Shown here: piece after piece, positions 1 to 14,665 of the stretch
How positions within the stretch are numbered: position 1 is the first letter of the stretch
Layout: each line of letters opens with the position of its first letter
From: Sipunculus nudus
Taxonomy: Eukaryota; Annelida; Sipuncula; Golfingiida; Sipunculidae
Length of the DNA: 64,000 bases
Direction of reading: 5' to 3'
Assembly (NCBI GenBank): GCA_026874595.1
Contig: CM049314.1
Location: 1,945,318-2,009,317 of the forward strand
Translations under genes and position numbers: made by a program
The notes under the pieces: generated by a model
Databases searched by the model: none
Told to the model about the DNA's origin: nothing
The model's input: only the letters and a program-made list of their open reading frames with translations

Positions 1-386
1 TGCCGGTAGTAGACATTATACTTATACCGGCTCACGTAAACCGGTGTGTCGTGGTGCTAGTAGACATTATACATATACCGGCTCAGTTACATTGTGTGTC
101 AGTGGTGCTAGAAGACATTTTACAAATACCGGCTCAGGTAAACTAGTGTGTCGGGGATGCTAGTGGACAACATACAAAGGCCGGCTCAAGTAAACTAGTG
201 TGCCGTGGTGCTAGTAGACATTAAACAAATCCGGCACAGGTAAACTAGTGTGTCGGGTGTGCTAGTAGACATTATACATATACCGGCTGAGGTAAACTAG
301 ACTGTCTATGGGAAGATAGTAGACATTATACATAAACAGGCTCAGGTAAACTAGTGTGTCTTGGGTGCTAGTAGACATTAAACATA

Positions 387-400
387 TACCTGTACAGGTA
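387..400. repeat. Example of the palindromic monomer variant TACCTGTACAGGTA
   Basis: In the usual monomer this place reads TACCGGCTCAGGTA, with only 4-base inverted arms. A recurring variant reads TACCTGTACAGGTA, a perfect 14-bp palindrome. Further examples are at 747-760, 9,777-9,790, 22,364-22,377 and 22,416-22,429, and there are many more along the array. It is often followed by a monomer with TGATGTGCT in place of the G run, though 22,416 is an exception. Confidence 0.8.
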
Positions 401-914
401 AACTAATGTCTGATGTGCTAGTAGACATTATACATAAACTGGCTCAGGTAAACTAGTGTGTCGCGGTGCTAATAGACATTATACATATATTAGCTCAGGT
501 AAACTAGTGTGTCGGGGGTGCTAGTAGACATTAAACATATACCGGCTCAGGTTAACGAGGGTGTCACTGGTGCTAGTAGACATATACATATACCGGCTCA
601 GGTAAACTAGTGTGTCTGGGGTGCTAATGGACATTATACATATACCGGCACAGGTTAAGTAGTGTGTCGGGGGTGCTTGTAAACACTATACAAATAACGG
701 CACAGGTAAACTAGAGTGTCGGGGGTGCTAGTAGACATTAAACATATACCTGTACAGGTAAGCTATGTGTCTGATGTGCTAGTAGACATTATACATAAAC
801 CGGATCAGGTAAACTAGTGTGTCGGGGGTGCTAGTAGACATTATACAAATGCCGGCTTAGGTAAACTAGTGTGTCGGGGGTGCTAGTAGACATTATATAA
901 TTACAGGCTCAGGT

Positions 915-2358
915 AAACTAGTGTGTCAGGGGTGCTTGTAAACATTATACATATACCGGCACAGGTAAACTAGTGTGTCCGGTTGCTATTAGACATTATA
1001 CATGTATCCGCTCAGGTAAACTAGTGTGTCGGGGTGCTAGTAGAAATTATACATAAACAGGCTCAGGTAAACTAGTGTGTCGGGGGTGCTTGTAAACATT
1101 ATACATATACCGGCACAGGTAAACCAGAGTGTCGGGGGTGCTAGTAGACATTAAACCTATATCTGTACAGGTAAGCTATGTGTCTGATGTGGTAGTAGAC
1201 ATTATACATAAACCGGATCAGGTAAACTAGTGTGTCGGGGGTGATAGTAGACATTATACAAATGCCGGCTTAGGTAAACTAGTGTGTCGGGGGTGCTAGT
1301 AGACATTATATAATTACAGGCTCAGGTAAACTAATGTGTCAGGGGTGCTTGTAAACATTATACATATACCGGCACAGGTAAACTAGTGTGTCGAGTTGCT
1401 ATTAGACATTATACATGTACCCGCTCAGGTAAACTAGTGTGTCGGGGTGCTAGTAGAAATTATACAAAAACAGGCTCAGGTAAACTAGTGTGTCGGTTGT
1501 GCTTGTAAACATTATACATATACCGGCACAGGTAAACTAGTGTGTCGGGGGTGCTAGTAGGCTTTAAACATATACCTGTACAGGTAAGCTTTGTGTCTGA
1601 TCTGCTAGTAGACAATATACATAAACCGGATCAGGTAAACTAGTGTGTCAGGGGTGCTTGTAAACATTATACATATACCGGCACAGGTAAACTAGTGTGT
1701 CCGGTTGCTATTAGACATTATACATGTATCCGCTCAGGTAAACTAGTGTGTCGGGGTGCTAGTAGAAATTATACATAAACAGGCTCAGGTAAACTAGTGT
1801 GTCGGGGGTGCTTGTAAACATTATACATATACCGGCACAGGTAAACTAGAGTGTCGGGGGTGCTAGTAGACATTAAACCTATATCTGTACAGGTAAGCTA
1901 TGTGTCTGATGTGCTAGTAGACATTATACATAAACCGGATCAGGTAAACTAGTGTGTCGGGGGTGATAGTAGACATTATACAAATGCCGGCTTAGGTAAA
2001 CTACTGTGTCGGGGGTGCTAGTAGACATTATATAATTACAGGCTCAGGTAAACTAATGTGTCAGGGGTGCTTGTAAACATTATACATATACCGGCACAGG
2101 TAAACTAGTGTGTCGAGTTGCTATTAGACATTATACATGTACCCGCTCAGGTAAACTAGTGTGTCGGGGTGCTAGTAGAAATTATACAAAAACAGGCTCA
2201 GGTAAACTAGTGTGTCGGGGGTGCTTGTAAACATTATACATATACCGGCACAGGTAAACTAGTGTGTCGGGGGTGCTAGTAGGCTTTAAACATATACCTG
2301 TACAGGTAAGCTTTGTGTCTGATCTGCTAGTAGACAATATACATAAACCGGATCAGGT
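915..2358 (+). repeat. 722-bp higher-order tandem duplication
   Basis: Two adjacent copies, about 915-1,636 and 1,637-2,358, each hold the same ordered series of about 14 monomer variants. The variant GTGTCCGGTTGCTATTAG occurs in both, with its CCGG at 979 and 1,701. The unusual TATATAATTACAGG monomer recurs with the same 722-bp spacing (1,311 and 2,033). An earlier TAATTACAGG monomer at 898 is 413 bp before the first, so a shorter repeat preceded this one. The copies differ at scattered single bases. Boundaries are accurate to about one monomer. Confidence 0.8.
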
Positions 2359-2594
2359 AAACTAGTGTGTCGGGGGTGCTAGTAGACATTATACATATAC
2401 CTGAACAAGACTAGTGTGTCTGATGTGCTAGTAGACATACATAAACCGGCTCAGGTAAGCTAGTGTGTCGGGGGTGGTAGTAGACATTATATATATACTG
2501 GCTCAGGTAAACTAGTGTGTCGTGGCGCTAGTAGACATTATACATATACCGGCTCAGGTAAACTAGTGTATTGGGGGTGCTAGTAGACATTATA

Positions 2595-5500
2595 CATATA
2601 CTGGCTCAGGTAAACTAGTGTGTCTGGGGTGCTAGTAGACATTATACATATACCGGCTCAGGTTAAGTAGTGTCTCTGGGGTGCTAGTAGACATTATACA
2701 TATACCGGCTCAGGTGAACTAGTGTGTAAGGGGTGCTAGTAGACATATACATATACCGGCACAGGTAAACTAGTGTATCGTGCTGTTAGTAGACATAATA
2801 CTTATACCGGTTCAGGTAAACTAGTATATCGTGGTGCTAGTAGACATTATACATATACCGGCTCAGGTAAACTAGTGTGTCGGGGGTGCTAGTAGATATT
2901 TTACAAATACCTGCTCAGGTAAACTAGTGCGTCGGGGGTGCTAGTCGACATCATACAAATGCCGGTTCAGGTAAACGAGTGTGTGGGGGTGCCATTAGAC
3001 ATTAAACATATACCGGCTCAGGTAAACTAGTTTGTCGGGGCTGCTAGTAGACATTATACATATACCGGCTGAGGTAAACTAGTGTGTCTGGGGTGATAGT
3101 AGACATTATACATAAACCGGCTCAGGTAAATTAGTGTGTCGGGGGTCTAGTAGACATAATACATATACCTGTACAGGTAAACTAGTGTGTCTGATGTGCT
3201 AGTAGACATTATACATAAACCAACTCAGGTAAACTAGTGTGTCGGGGGTGCTAGTAGACATTATACATATACCGGCTGAGGTAAACTAGTGTGTCTGAGG
3301 TGATAGTACACATTATACATAAACCGGCTCAGGTAAATTAGTGTGTCGGGGGTCTAGTAGACATAATACATATACCTGTACAGGTAAACTAGTGTGTCTG
3401 ATGTGCTAGTAGACATTATACATAAACCAACTCAGGTAAACTAGTGTGTCGGGGGTGCTAGTAGACATTATATATATACCGGATGAGGTAAACTAGACTG
3501 TCTCTGGGATGATAGTAGACATTATACATAAACAGGCTCAGGTAAACTAGTGTGTCTTGGGTGCTAGCAGACATTATACATATACCTGTACAGGTAAACT
3601 AATGTCTGATGTGCTAGTAGACATTATACATAAACCGGCTCAGGTAAACTAGTGTGTCGGGGGTGCTAATAGACATTATACATATATTGGCTCAGGTAAA
3701 CTAGTGTGTCGGGGGTGCTAGTAGACATTAAACATATACCGGCTCAGGCTAACGAGTGTGTCACTGGTGCTAGTAGACATATACATATACCGGCTCAGGT
3801 AAACTAGTGTGTCTGGGGTGCTAGTGGACATTATACATATACCGGCACAGGTTAAGTAGTGTCTCTGGGATGCTAGTAGACATTATACATATACCGGCAC
3901 AGGTGAACTAGTGTGTCAGGGGTGCTAGTAGACATTATACATATACCGGCTCAGGTGAACTAGTGTGTCAGGGGTGCTAGTAGACAAATACATATACCGG
4001 CACAGGTAAACTAGTGTATCGTGCTGTTAGTAGACATAATACTTATACCGGTTCAGGTAAACTAGTATATCGTGGTGCTAGTAGACATTATACATATACC
4101 GGCTCAGGTAAACTAGTGTGTCGGGGGTGCTAGTAGATATTTTACAAATACCTGCTCAGGTAAACTAGTGCGTCGGGGGTGCTAGTCGACATCATACAAA
4201 TGCCGGTTCAGGTAAACTAGTGTGTGGGGGTGCCATTAGACATTAAACATATACCGGCTCAGGTAAACTAGTTTGTCGGGGCTGCTAGTAGACATTATAC
4301 ATATACCGGCTGAGGTAAACTAGTGTGTCTGGGGTGATAGTAGACATTATACATAAACCGGCTCAGGTAAATTAGTGTGTCGGGGGTCTAGTAGACAAAA
4401 TACATATACCTGTACAGGTAAACTAGTGTGTCTGATGTGCTAGTAGACATTATACATAAACCAACTCAGGTAAACTAGTGTGTCGGGGGTGCTAGTAGAC
4501 ATTATACATATACCGGCTGAGGTAAACTAGTGTGTCTGGGGTGATAGTAGACATTATACATAAACCGGCTCGGGTAAATTAGTGTGTCGGGGGTCTAGTA
4601 GACATAAAACATATACCTGTACAGGTAAACTAGTGTGTCTGATGTGCTAGTAGACATTATACATAAACCAACTCAGGTAAACTAGTGTGTCGGGGGTGCT
4701 AGTAGACATTATACATATACCGGATGAGGTAAACGAGTGTGTCTTGGGTGCTAGTAGACATTAAACATATACCGGCTCAGGCTAACGAGTGTGTCACTGG
4801 TGCTAGTAGACATATACATATACCGGCTCGGGAGAACTAGTGTGTCTGGGGTGCTAGTGGACATTATACATATACCGGCACAGGTTAAGTTGTGTCTCTG
4901 GGATGCTAGTAGACATTATACATATACCGGCACAGGTGAACTAGTGTGTCAGGGGTGCAAGTAGACATTATACAAACACCAGCACAGGTAAACTAGTGTG
5001 TCTGGGGGCCTAGTAGACATCATACATGTATCCGCTCAGGTAAACTAGTGTGTCGTGCTGTTAGTGGACATTATACTTATACCGGCTCAGGTAAACTAGT
5101 GTGTCGGGGGTGCTTGTAAACATTATACATATACCGGCACAGCTAAACTAGTGTGTCGGGTTGCTATTAGACATAATACATGTACCCGCTCAGGTAAACT
5201 AGTGTGTCGGGGTGCTAGTAGACATAATACATATACATTTACAGGTAAATTAGTGTGTCTGATGTGCTTGTAGACATTAAACATATACCTGTACAGGTAA
5301 ACTAGTGTGCCGGGGGTGCTAGTAGACATTATACATATACCGGCTCATGTAAACTAGTGTGTAGTGGCGGTAGTAGACATTATACATATACTGGCTCAGG
5401 TAAACTAGTGTGTCTGGGGTGCTAGTAGACATTATACATATACCGGCTCAGGTTAAGTAGTGTCTCTGGGGTGCTAGTAGACATTATACATATACCGGCT

Positions 5501-6730
5501 CAGGTGAACTAGTGTGTCAGGGGTGCTAGTAGACATATACATATACCGGCACAGGTAAACTAGTGTATCGTGCTGTTAGTAGACATAATACTTATACCGG
5601 TTCAGGTAAACTAGTATATCGTGGTGCTAGTAGACATTATACATATACCGGCTCAGGTAAACTAGTGTGTCGGGGGTGCTAGTAGATATTTTACAAATAC
5701 CTGCTCAGGTAAACTAGTGCGTCGGGGGTGCTAGTCGACATCATACAAATGCCGGTTCAGGTAAACTAGTGTGTGGGGGTGCCATTAGACATTATACATA
5801 TACCGGCTCAGGTAAACTAGTTTGTCGGGGCTGCTAGTAGACATTATACATATACCGGCTGAGGTAAACTAGTGTGTCTGGGGTGATAGTAGACATTATA
5901 CATAAACCGGCTCAGGTAAATTAGTGTGTCGGGGGTCTAGTAGACATAATACATATACCTGTACAGGTAAACTAGTGTGTCTGATGTGCTAGTAGACATT
6001 ATACATAAACCAACTCAGGTAAACTAGTGTGTCGGGGGTGCTAGTAGACATTATACATATACCGGCTGAGGTAAACTAGTGTGTCTGAGGTGATAGTAGA
6101 CATTATACATAAACCGGCTCAGGTAAATTAGTGTGTCGGGGGTCTAGTAGACATAATACATATACCTGTACAGGTAAACTAGTGTGTCTGATGTGCTAGT
6201 AGACATTATACATAAACCAACTCAGGTAAACTAGTGTGTCGGGGGTGCTAGTAGACATTATATATATACCGGATGAGGTAAACTAGACTGTCTCTGGGAT
6301 GATAGTAGACATTATACATAAACAGGCTCAGGTAAACTAGTGTGTCTTGGGTGCTAGTAGACATTATACATATACCTGTACAGGTAAACTAATGTCTGAT
6401 GTGCTAGTAGACATTATACATACACCGGCTCAGGTAAACTAGTGTGTCGGGGGTGCTAATAGACATTATACATATATTGGCTCAGGTAAACTAGTGTGTC
6501 GTGGGTGCTAGTAGACATTAAACATATACCGGCTCAGGCTAACGAGTGTGTCACTGGTGCTAGTAGACATATACATATACCGGCTCAGGTAAACTAGTGT
6601 GTCTGGGGTGCTAGTGGACATTATACATATACCGGCACAGGTTAAGTAGTGTCTTTGGGATGCTAGTAGACATTATACATATACCGGCACAGGTGAACTA
6701 GTGTGTCAGGGGTGCTAGTAGACATTATAC
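2595..6730 (+). repeat. Block of about 1.35 kb repeated at 2,790-bp spacing
   Basis: The block at about 2,595-3,940 reappears at about 5,385-6,730. A diagnostic pair is the GAGGTGATAGTA monomer just before 3,301 and just before 6,091. The copies share the ordered series that includes a GCCATTAGAC monomer, a CATAAACCAACTCAGG monomer and a TATACCGGATGAGG monomer, with scattered differences. The interval between them holds the overlapping 1,241-bp repeat, so several duplication events are superimposed here. Confidence 0.75.
2700..4731 (+). repeat. 1,241-bp higher-order repeat, two copies
   Basis: The stretch at about 2,700-3,490 is repeated at about 3,941-4,731. The GCCATTAGAC monomer lies at 2,991 and 4,232, and the GTGCTGTTAG monomer at 2,780 and 4,021, both 1,241 bp apart. 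The match is lost after the TATACCGGATGAGG monomer, where the first copy continues with GACTGTC and the second with GAGTGTGTC. It overlaps the 2,790-bp repeat, which shows successive rounds of duplication. Confidence 0.75.
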
Positions 6731-7147
6731 AAACACCAGCACAGGTAAACTAGTGTCTCTGGGGGCCTAGTAGACATCACACATGTATCCGCTCAGGTAA
6801 ACTAGTGTGTCGTGCTGTTAGTGGACATTATACGTATACCGGCTCAGGTAAACTAGTGTGTCGGGGGTGCTTGTAAACATTATACATATACCGGCACAGC
6901 TAAACTAGTGTATCGGGTTGCTATTAGACATAATACATGTACCCGCTCAGGTAAACTAGTGTGTCGGGGTGCTAGTAGACATAATACATATACCTTTACA
7001 GGTAAATTAGTGTGTCTGATGTGCTTGTAGACATTAAACATATACCTGTACAGGTAAACTAGTGTGTCGGGGGTGCTAGTAGACATTATACATATACCGG
7101 CTCAGGTAAACTAGTGTGTAGTGGCGGTAGTAGACATTATACATATA
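4745..7147 (+). repeat. 1,757-bp spaced duplication
   Basis: The stretch at about 4,745-5,390 reappears at about 6,502-7,147. The GCTAACGAG monomer at 4,781 and 6,538 and the monomer pair beginning near 5,123 and 6,880 both show the 1,757-bp shift. The copies share unusual monomers with CAAACACCAGCAC and GTGTAGTGGCGG. The similar short open frames on the minus strand at 5,123-5,329 and 6,880-7,086 are the same satellite segment read twice, not a gene pair. Confidence 0.75.
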
Positions 7148-9904
7148 CCGGCTCAGGTAAATTAGTGCATCTGATGTGCTAGTAGACATTATACATTAAC
7201 CGGCTCAGGTAAACTAGTGTGTCAGGGGGGATAGTAGACATTATACTTATACCTGTACAGGTACACTAGTGTGTCAGGGGGGATAGTAGACATTATACTT
7301 ATACCTGTACAGGTAAACTAGTGTGTCGTAGCGCTAGTAGACATTATACATATACCGGCTCAGGTAAACTATTGTATCGAGGGTGCTAGTAGACATTATA
7401 CATATACTGGCTCAGGTAAACTAGTGTGTCTGGGGTGCTAGTAGAATTTAAACATATACCGGCTCAGGTTAACGAGTATGTCACTGGTGCTAGTAGACAT
7501 ATTCATATACCGGCTCAGGTAAATTAGTTTGTCTGGGGTGCTAGTAGACATTATACATATACCGGCATAGGTGAACTAGTGTGTCGGGGTGTTACTAGAC
7601 ATTATACATATACCAGCACACTTAAACTAGTGTGTCTGGGGGCTAGTAGACATTATATATGTACCGGCTCAGGTGAACTAGTATGTCAGGGGTGCTAGTA
7701 CACATTATACATATACCAGCACTGGTAAACAAGTGTGTCTGGGGGCTAGTATACATTATACATGTACCGGCTTAGGTAAACTAGTGTGTCGTGCCGGTAG
7801 TAGACATTATGCTTATACCGGCTCACGTAAACCGGTGTGTCGTGGTGCTAGTAGACATTATACATATACCGGCACAGGTGAACTAGTGTGTCAGGGGTGC
7901 TAGTAGACATTATACATACACCAGCACAGGTAAACTAGTGTGGCTGGGGGCCTAGTAGACATTATACATGTATCCGCTCAGGTAAACTAGTGTGTCGTGC
8001 TGTTAGTAGACATTATACTTATACCGGCTCAGGTAAACTAGTGTGTCGGGGGTGCTTGTAAACATTATACATATACCGGCACAGCTAAACTGGTGTGTCG
8101 GGTTGCTATTAGACATAATACATGTACCCGCTCAGGTAAACTAGTGTGTCGGGGTGCTAGTAGAAATTATACATAAACAGGCTCAGGTAAACTAGTGTGT
8201 CTTGGGTGCTAGTACACATTATAGATATACCGACACAGGAAAACTAGTGTGTCGGGGATGCAAGTAGACATTATACATATACCGGCTCAGATATACTAGT
8301 GTATCGCGGTGCTAGTAGACATTATACATATACCGGCACAGCTAAACTAGTGTGTCGGGTTGCTATTAGACATAATACATGTACCCGCTCAGGTAAACTA
8401 GTTTGTCGGGGTGCTAGTAGAAATTATACATAAACAGGCTCAGGTAAACTAGTGTGTCTTGGGTGCTAGTAAACATTTTACAAATGCCGGCTCAGGTAAA
8501 CTAGTGTGTCGGGGTGCCAGTAGACATTAAACATATACCGGCTGAGGTAAACTAGTGTGTCGGGGGTGCTAGTAGACATTGTACATAAACCGGCACAGGT
8601 AAACTAGTGTGTCGGGGGTGCTAGTAGACATTATACAAATGCCGGTTTAGGTGAACTAGTGTGTCGGTGGTGCTAGTAGACATTATACAAATGCCGGCTT
8701 AGGTGAACTAGTGTGTCGATGGTGCTAGTAGACATTATACAAATGCCGGTTTAGTTAAACTAGTATGTCGAGGGTGCTAGTAGACATTATATAAATACCG
8801 GCTCAGGTAAACTAGTGTGTCGGGGGTGCTTGTAAACATTATACTTATACCGGCACAGGTAAACTAGTGTGTCGGGTTGCTATTAGACATTATACATGTA
8901 CCCGCTCAGGTAAACTAGTGTGTCGGGTTGCTAGTAGAAGTTATACATAAACAGGCTCAGGTAATCTAGTGTGTCGGGGTGCTTGTAAACATTATACTTA
9001 TACCGGCACAGGTAAACTAGTGTGTCCGGTTGCTATTAGACATTATACATGTATGCGCTCAGGTAAACTAGTGTGTCGGGGTGCTAGTAGAAATTATACA
9101 TAAACAGGCTCAGGTAAACTAGTGTGTCGGGGGTGCTTGTAAACATTATACATATACCGGCACAGGTAAACTAGAGTGTCGGGGGTGCTAGTAGACATTA
9201 AACATATACCTGTACAGGTAAGCTATGTATCTGATGTGCTAGTAGACATTATACATAAACCGGATCAGGTAAACTAGTGTGTCGGGGGTGCTAGTAGACA
9301 TTATACAAATGCCGGCTTAGGTAAACTAGTGTGTCGGGGGTGCTAGTAGACATTATATAATTACAGGCTCAGGTAAACTAGTGTGTCAGGGGTGCTTGTA
9401 AACATTATACATATACCGGCACAGGTAAACTAGTGTGTCGAGTTGCTATTAGACATTATACATGTACCGGCTCAGTTAAATTGGTGTGTCAGTGGTGCTA
9501 GAAGACATTTTACAAATACCGGCTCAGGTAAACTAGTGTGTCGGGAAAGCTAGTAGACAACATACAAATGCCGGCTCAAGTAAACTAGTGTGCCGTGGTG
9601 CTAGTAGACATTAAACAAATCCGGCACAGGCAAATTAGTGTGTCGGGGGTGCTAGTAGACATTATACATATACCGGCTGAGGTAAACTAGACTGTCTATG
9701 GGATGATAGTAGACATTATACATAAACAGGCTCAGGTAAACTAGTGTGTCTTGGGTGCTAGTAGACATTATACATATACCTGTACAGGTAAACTAATGTC
9801 TGATGTGCTAGTAGACATTATACATAAACCGGCTCAGGTAAACTAGTGTGTCGGGGGTGCTAATAGATATTATACATATATTGGCTCAGGTAAACTAGTG
9901 TGTC

Positions 9905-12900
9905 TGGGGTGCTAGTGGACATTATACATATACCGGCACAGGTTAAGTAGTGTCTCTGGGATGCTAGTAGACATTATACATATACCGGCACAGGTGAACT
10001 AGTGTGTCAGGGGTGCTAGTAGACATTATACATACACCAGCACAGGTAAACTAGTGTGTCTGGGGGCCTAGTAGACATTATCCATGTATCCGCTCAGGTA
10101 AACTAGTGTGTCGTGCTGTTAGTAGACATTATACTTATACCGGCTCAGGTAAACTAGTGTGTCGGGGGTGCTTGTAAACATTATACATATACCGGCACAG
10201 CTAAACTAGTGTGTCGGGTTGCTATTAGACATAATACATGTACCCGCTCAGGTAAACTAGTGTGTCGGGGTGCTAGTAGAAATTTACATAAACAGGCTCA
10301 GGTAAACTAGTGTGTCTTGGGTGCTAGTACACATTATAGATATACCGACACAGGAAAACTAGTGTGTCGGGGATGCAAGTAGACATTATACATATACCGG
10401 CTCAGGTAAACTAGTGTATCGCGGTGCTAGTAGACATTTTACAAATACCGGCTCAGGTAAACTAGTGTGTCGGGGGTGCTAGTAGACATTATATAAATGC
10501 CGCCTTAGGTAAACTAGTGTGTCGGGGGTGCTAGTAGACATTATATAAATACAGGCTCAGGTAAACTAGTGTGTCGGGGGTGCTTGTAAACATTATACAT
10601 ATACCGACAAAGGTAAACTAGTGTGTCGGGTTGCTAATAGACATTATACATGTACCCGCTCAGGTAAACTAGTGTGTCGAGGGTACTAGTAAACATTTTA
10701 CAAATGCCGGCTCAGGTAAACTAGTGTGTCGGGGTGCCAGTAGACATTAAACATATACCGGCTCAGGTAAACTAGTGTGTCGGGGTGCTAGTAGACATTA
10801 TACATATACCGGCTGAGGTAAACTAGTGTGTCGGGGGTGCTAGTAGATATTGTACATAAACCGGCACAGGTAAACTAGTGTGTCGGGGGTGCTAGTTGAC
10901 ATTATACAAATGCCGGCTCAGGTGAACTAGTGTGTCGGTGGTGCTAGTAGACATTATACAAATGCCGGTTTAGTTAAACTAGTGTGTCGAGGGTGCTAGT
11001 AGACATTATATAAATACCGGCTCAGGTAAACTAGTGTGTCGGGGGTGCCTGTAAACATTATACTTATACCGGCACAGGTAAACTAGTGTGTCGGGTTGCT
11101 ATTAGACATTATACATGTACCCGCTCAGGTAAACTAGTGTGTCAGGGTGCTAGTAGAAGTTATACATAAACAGGCTCAGGTAATCTAGTGTGCCGGGGTG
11201 CTTGTAAACATTATACTTATACCGGCACAGGTAAACTAGTGTGTCCGGTTGCTATTAGACATTATACATGTATCCGCTCAGGTAAACTAGTGTGTCGGGG
11301 TGCTAGTAGAAATTATACATAAACAGGCTCAGGTAAACTAGTGTGTCGGGGGTGCTTGTAAACATAATACATATACCGGCACAGGTAAACTAGAGTGTCG
11401 GGGGTGCTAGTAGACATTAAACATATACCTGTACAGGTAAGCTATGTGTCTGATGTGCTAGTAGACATTATACATAAACCGGATCAGGTAAACTAGTGTG
11501 TCGGGGGTGCTAGTAGACATTATACATATACCGGCTCAGGTGATCTAGTGTGTCAGGGGTGCTAGTAGACATACATATACCGGCTCAGGTTAAGTAGTGT
11601 CTCTCGGGTGCTAGTAGACATTATACATATACCATCTCAGGTGATCTAGTGTGTCAGGGGTGCTAGTAGACATATACATATACCGGCACAGGTAAACTAG
11701 TGTGTCGTGCTGTTAGAAGACATTATACTTATACAGGTTCAGGTTAACTAGTATGTCACGGTGCTAGTACACATTACACATATACCGGTTCAGGTAAACT
11801 AGTGTGTGGGGGTGCCATTAGACATTAAACATATACCGGCTCAGGTAAACTAGTGTGTCGGGGGTACCATTAAACATTTTACAAATGCCGGCTCATGTAA
11901 ACTAGTGTGTCGGGGTGCCAGTAGACATTAAACATATACCGGCGCAGGTAAACTAGTGTGTCGGGGTGCTAGTAGACATTATACATATACCGGCTTAGGT
12001 AAACTAGTGTGTCGGGGGTGTTAGTAGACATTGTACATAAAATGGCTCAGGTAAACAAGTGTGTCGGGGTGCTAGTAGACATTATACAAATGCCGGCTTA
12101 GGTAAACTAGTGTGTCGGGGGTGCTAGTAGACATTATATAAATGCCGCCTTAGGTAAACTAGTGTGTCGGGGGTGCTAGTAGACATTATATAAATACAGG
12201 CTCAGGTAAACTAGTGTGTCGGGGGTGCTTGTAAACATTATACATATACCGGCAAAGGTAAACTAGTGTGTCGGGTTGCTAATAGACATTATACATGTAC
12301 CCGCTCAGGTAAACTAGTGTGTCGAGGGTACTAGTAAACATTTTACAAATGCCGGCTCAGGTAAACTAGTGTGTCGGGGTGCCAGTAGACATTAAACATA
12401 TACCGGCTCAGGTAAACTAGTGTGTCGGGGTGCTAGTAGACATTATACATATACCGGCTGAGGTAAACTAGTGTGTCGGGGGTGCTAGTAGATATTGTAC
12501 ATAAACCGGCACAGGTAAACTAGTGTGTCGGGGGTGCTAGTAGACATTATACAAATGCCGGCTCAGGTGAACTAGTGTGTCGGTGGTGCTAGTAGACATT
12601 ATACAAATGCCGGTTTAGTTAAACTAGTGTGTCGAGGGTGCTAGTAGACATTATATAAATACCGGCTCAGGTAAACTAGTGTGTCGGGGGTGCCTGTAAA
12701 CATTATACTTATACCGGCACAGGTAAACTAGTGTGTCGGGTTGCTATTAGACATTATTCATGTACCCGCTCAGGTAAACTAGTGTGTCAGGGTGCTAGTA
12801 GATGTTGTACATAAACAGGCTCAGGTAATCTAGTGTGCCGGGGTGCTTGTAAACATTATACTTATACCGGCACAGGTAAACTAGTGTGTCCGGTTGCTAT

Positions 12901-14665
12901 TAGACATTATACATGTATCCGCTCAGGTAAACTAGTGTGTCGGGGTGCTAGTAGAAATCATATATAAACAGGCTCAGGTAAACTAGTGTGTCGGGGGTGC
13001 TTGTAAACATAATACATATACCGGCACAGGTAAACTAGAGTGTCGGGGGTGCTAGTAGACATTAAACATATACCTGTACAGGTAAGCTATGTGTCTGATG
13101 TGCTAGTAGACATTATACATAAACCGGATCAGGTAAACTAGTGTGTCGGGGGTGCTAGTAGACATTATACATATACCGGCTCAGGTGATCTAGTGTGTCA
13201 GGGGTGCTAGTAGACATACATATACCGGCTCAGGTTAAGTAGTGTCTCTCGGGTGCTAGTAGACATTATACATATACCGGCTTAGGTGATCTAGTGTGTC
13301 AGGGGTGCTAGTAGACATACATATACCGGCTCAGGTTAAGTAGTGTCTCTCGGGTGCTAGTAGACATTATACATATACCGGCTCAGGTGATCTAGTGTGT
13401 CAGGGGTGCTAGTAGACATATACATATACCGGCACAGGTAAACTAGTGTGTCGTGCTGTTAGAAGACATTATACTTATACCGGTTCAGGTAAACTAGTAT
13501 GTCACGGTGCTAGTACACATTACACATATACCGGTTCAGGTAAACTAGTGTGTGGGGGTGCCATTAGACATTAAACATATACCGGCTCAGGTAAAGTAGT
13601 GTGTCGGGGGTACTAGTAAACATTTTACAAATGCCGGCTCATGTAAACTAGTGTGTCGGGGTGCCAGTAGACATTAAACATATACCGGCGCAGGTAAACT
13701 AGTGTGTCGGGGTGCTAGTAGACATTATACATATACCGGCTTAGGTAAACTAGTGTGTCGGGGGTGTTAGTAGACATTGTACATAAACCGGCTCAGGTAA
13801 ACTAGTGTGCCGGGGGTGCTAGTAGACATTATACAAATGCTGGCTCAGGTAAACTAGTGTGTCGGGGTGCTAGTAGACATTAAACATATACCGGCTCAGG
13901 TAAACCAGTTTGTCGGGGGTGCTAGTAGACATTATACATATACCGGCTCAGGTAAACTAGTGTGTCTGGGGTGCTAGTAGACATTATACATAAACCGGAT
14001 CAGGTAAACTAGTGTGTCGGGGGTGCTAGTAGACATAATACATATACCTGTACAGGTAAATTAGTGTGTCTGATGTGCTTGTAGACATTAAACATATACC
14101 TGTACAGGTAAACTAGTGTGTCGGGGGTGCTAATAGACATTATACATATACCGGCTCAGGTAAACTAGTGTGTCGTGGCGGTAGTAGACATTATACATAT
14201 ACTGGCTCAGGTAAATTAGTGCGTCTGATGTGCTAGTAGACATTATACATAAACCGGCTCAGGTAAACTAGTGTGTCAGGGGGATAGTAGACATTATACT
14301 TATACCTGTACAGGTAAACTTGTGTGTCGGGGGTGCTAGTAGACATTATACATATACTTGCTCAGGTAAACTAGTGTGTCGTAGCGCTAGTAGACATTAT
14401 ACATATACCGGCTCAGGTAAACTAGTGTATCGAGGGTGCTAGTAGACATTATACATATACTGGCTCAGGTAAACTAGTGTGTCTGGGGTGCTAGTAGAAT
14501 TTAAACATATACCGGCTCAGGTTAACGAGTATGTCACTGGTGCTAGTAGACATATACATATACCGGCTCAGGTAAATTAGTTTGTCTGGGGCGCTAGTAG
14601 ACATTATACATATACCGGCATAGGTGAACTAGTGTGTCGGGGTGTTACTAGACATTATACATATA
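9905..14665 (+). repeat. 4.8-kb block, partner of 35,635-40,500
   Basis: About 90 monomers in the same order reappear 25.73-25.83 kb downstream. The GATGCTAGTAG monomer is at 9,960/35,692 and the GGTGTTACTAG monomer at 14,641/40,474. The spacing grows by about 100 bp, or two monomers, across the block. The match ends where this copy has CAGCACACTTAAAC and the other has CAGCACAGGTGAAC. Small differences are scattered through the copies. Inside the block lies a two-copy 1,645-bp tandem. Confidence 0.8.
10455..13800 (+). repeat. 1,645-bp higher-order tandem duplication
   Basis: Two adjacent units of about 1,645 bp hold the same monomer order. TATAAATGCC lies at 10,492 and 12,137, and GGGTTGCTAA at 10,628 and 12,273. 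In the second unit a two-monomer segment (a CTCAGGTGATCTAG monomer followed by a CTCAGGTTAAGTAG monomer, about 104 bp) is present one more time than in the first, near 13,170-13,400. This shows local gain of monomer pairs. Confidence 0.8.

Noticed and set aside
5123-7086. Similar 68-residue minus-strand open frames at 5,123-5,329 and 6,880-7,086
   Set aside because: They are the satellite read in a frame that stays open while 51-bp monomers (17 codons) follow one another. Their similarity is explained by the 1,757-bp duplication, and frames break at each 52- or 53-bp monomer.
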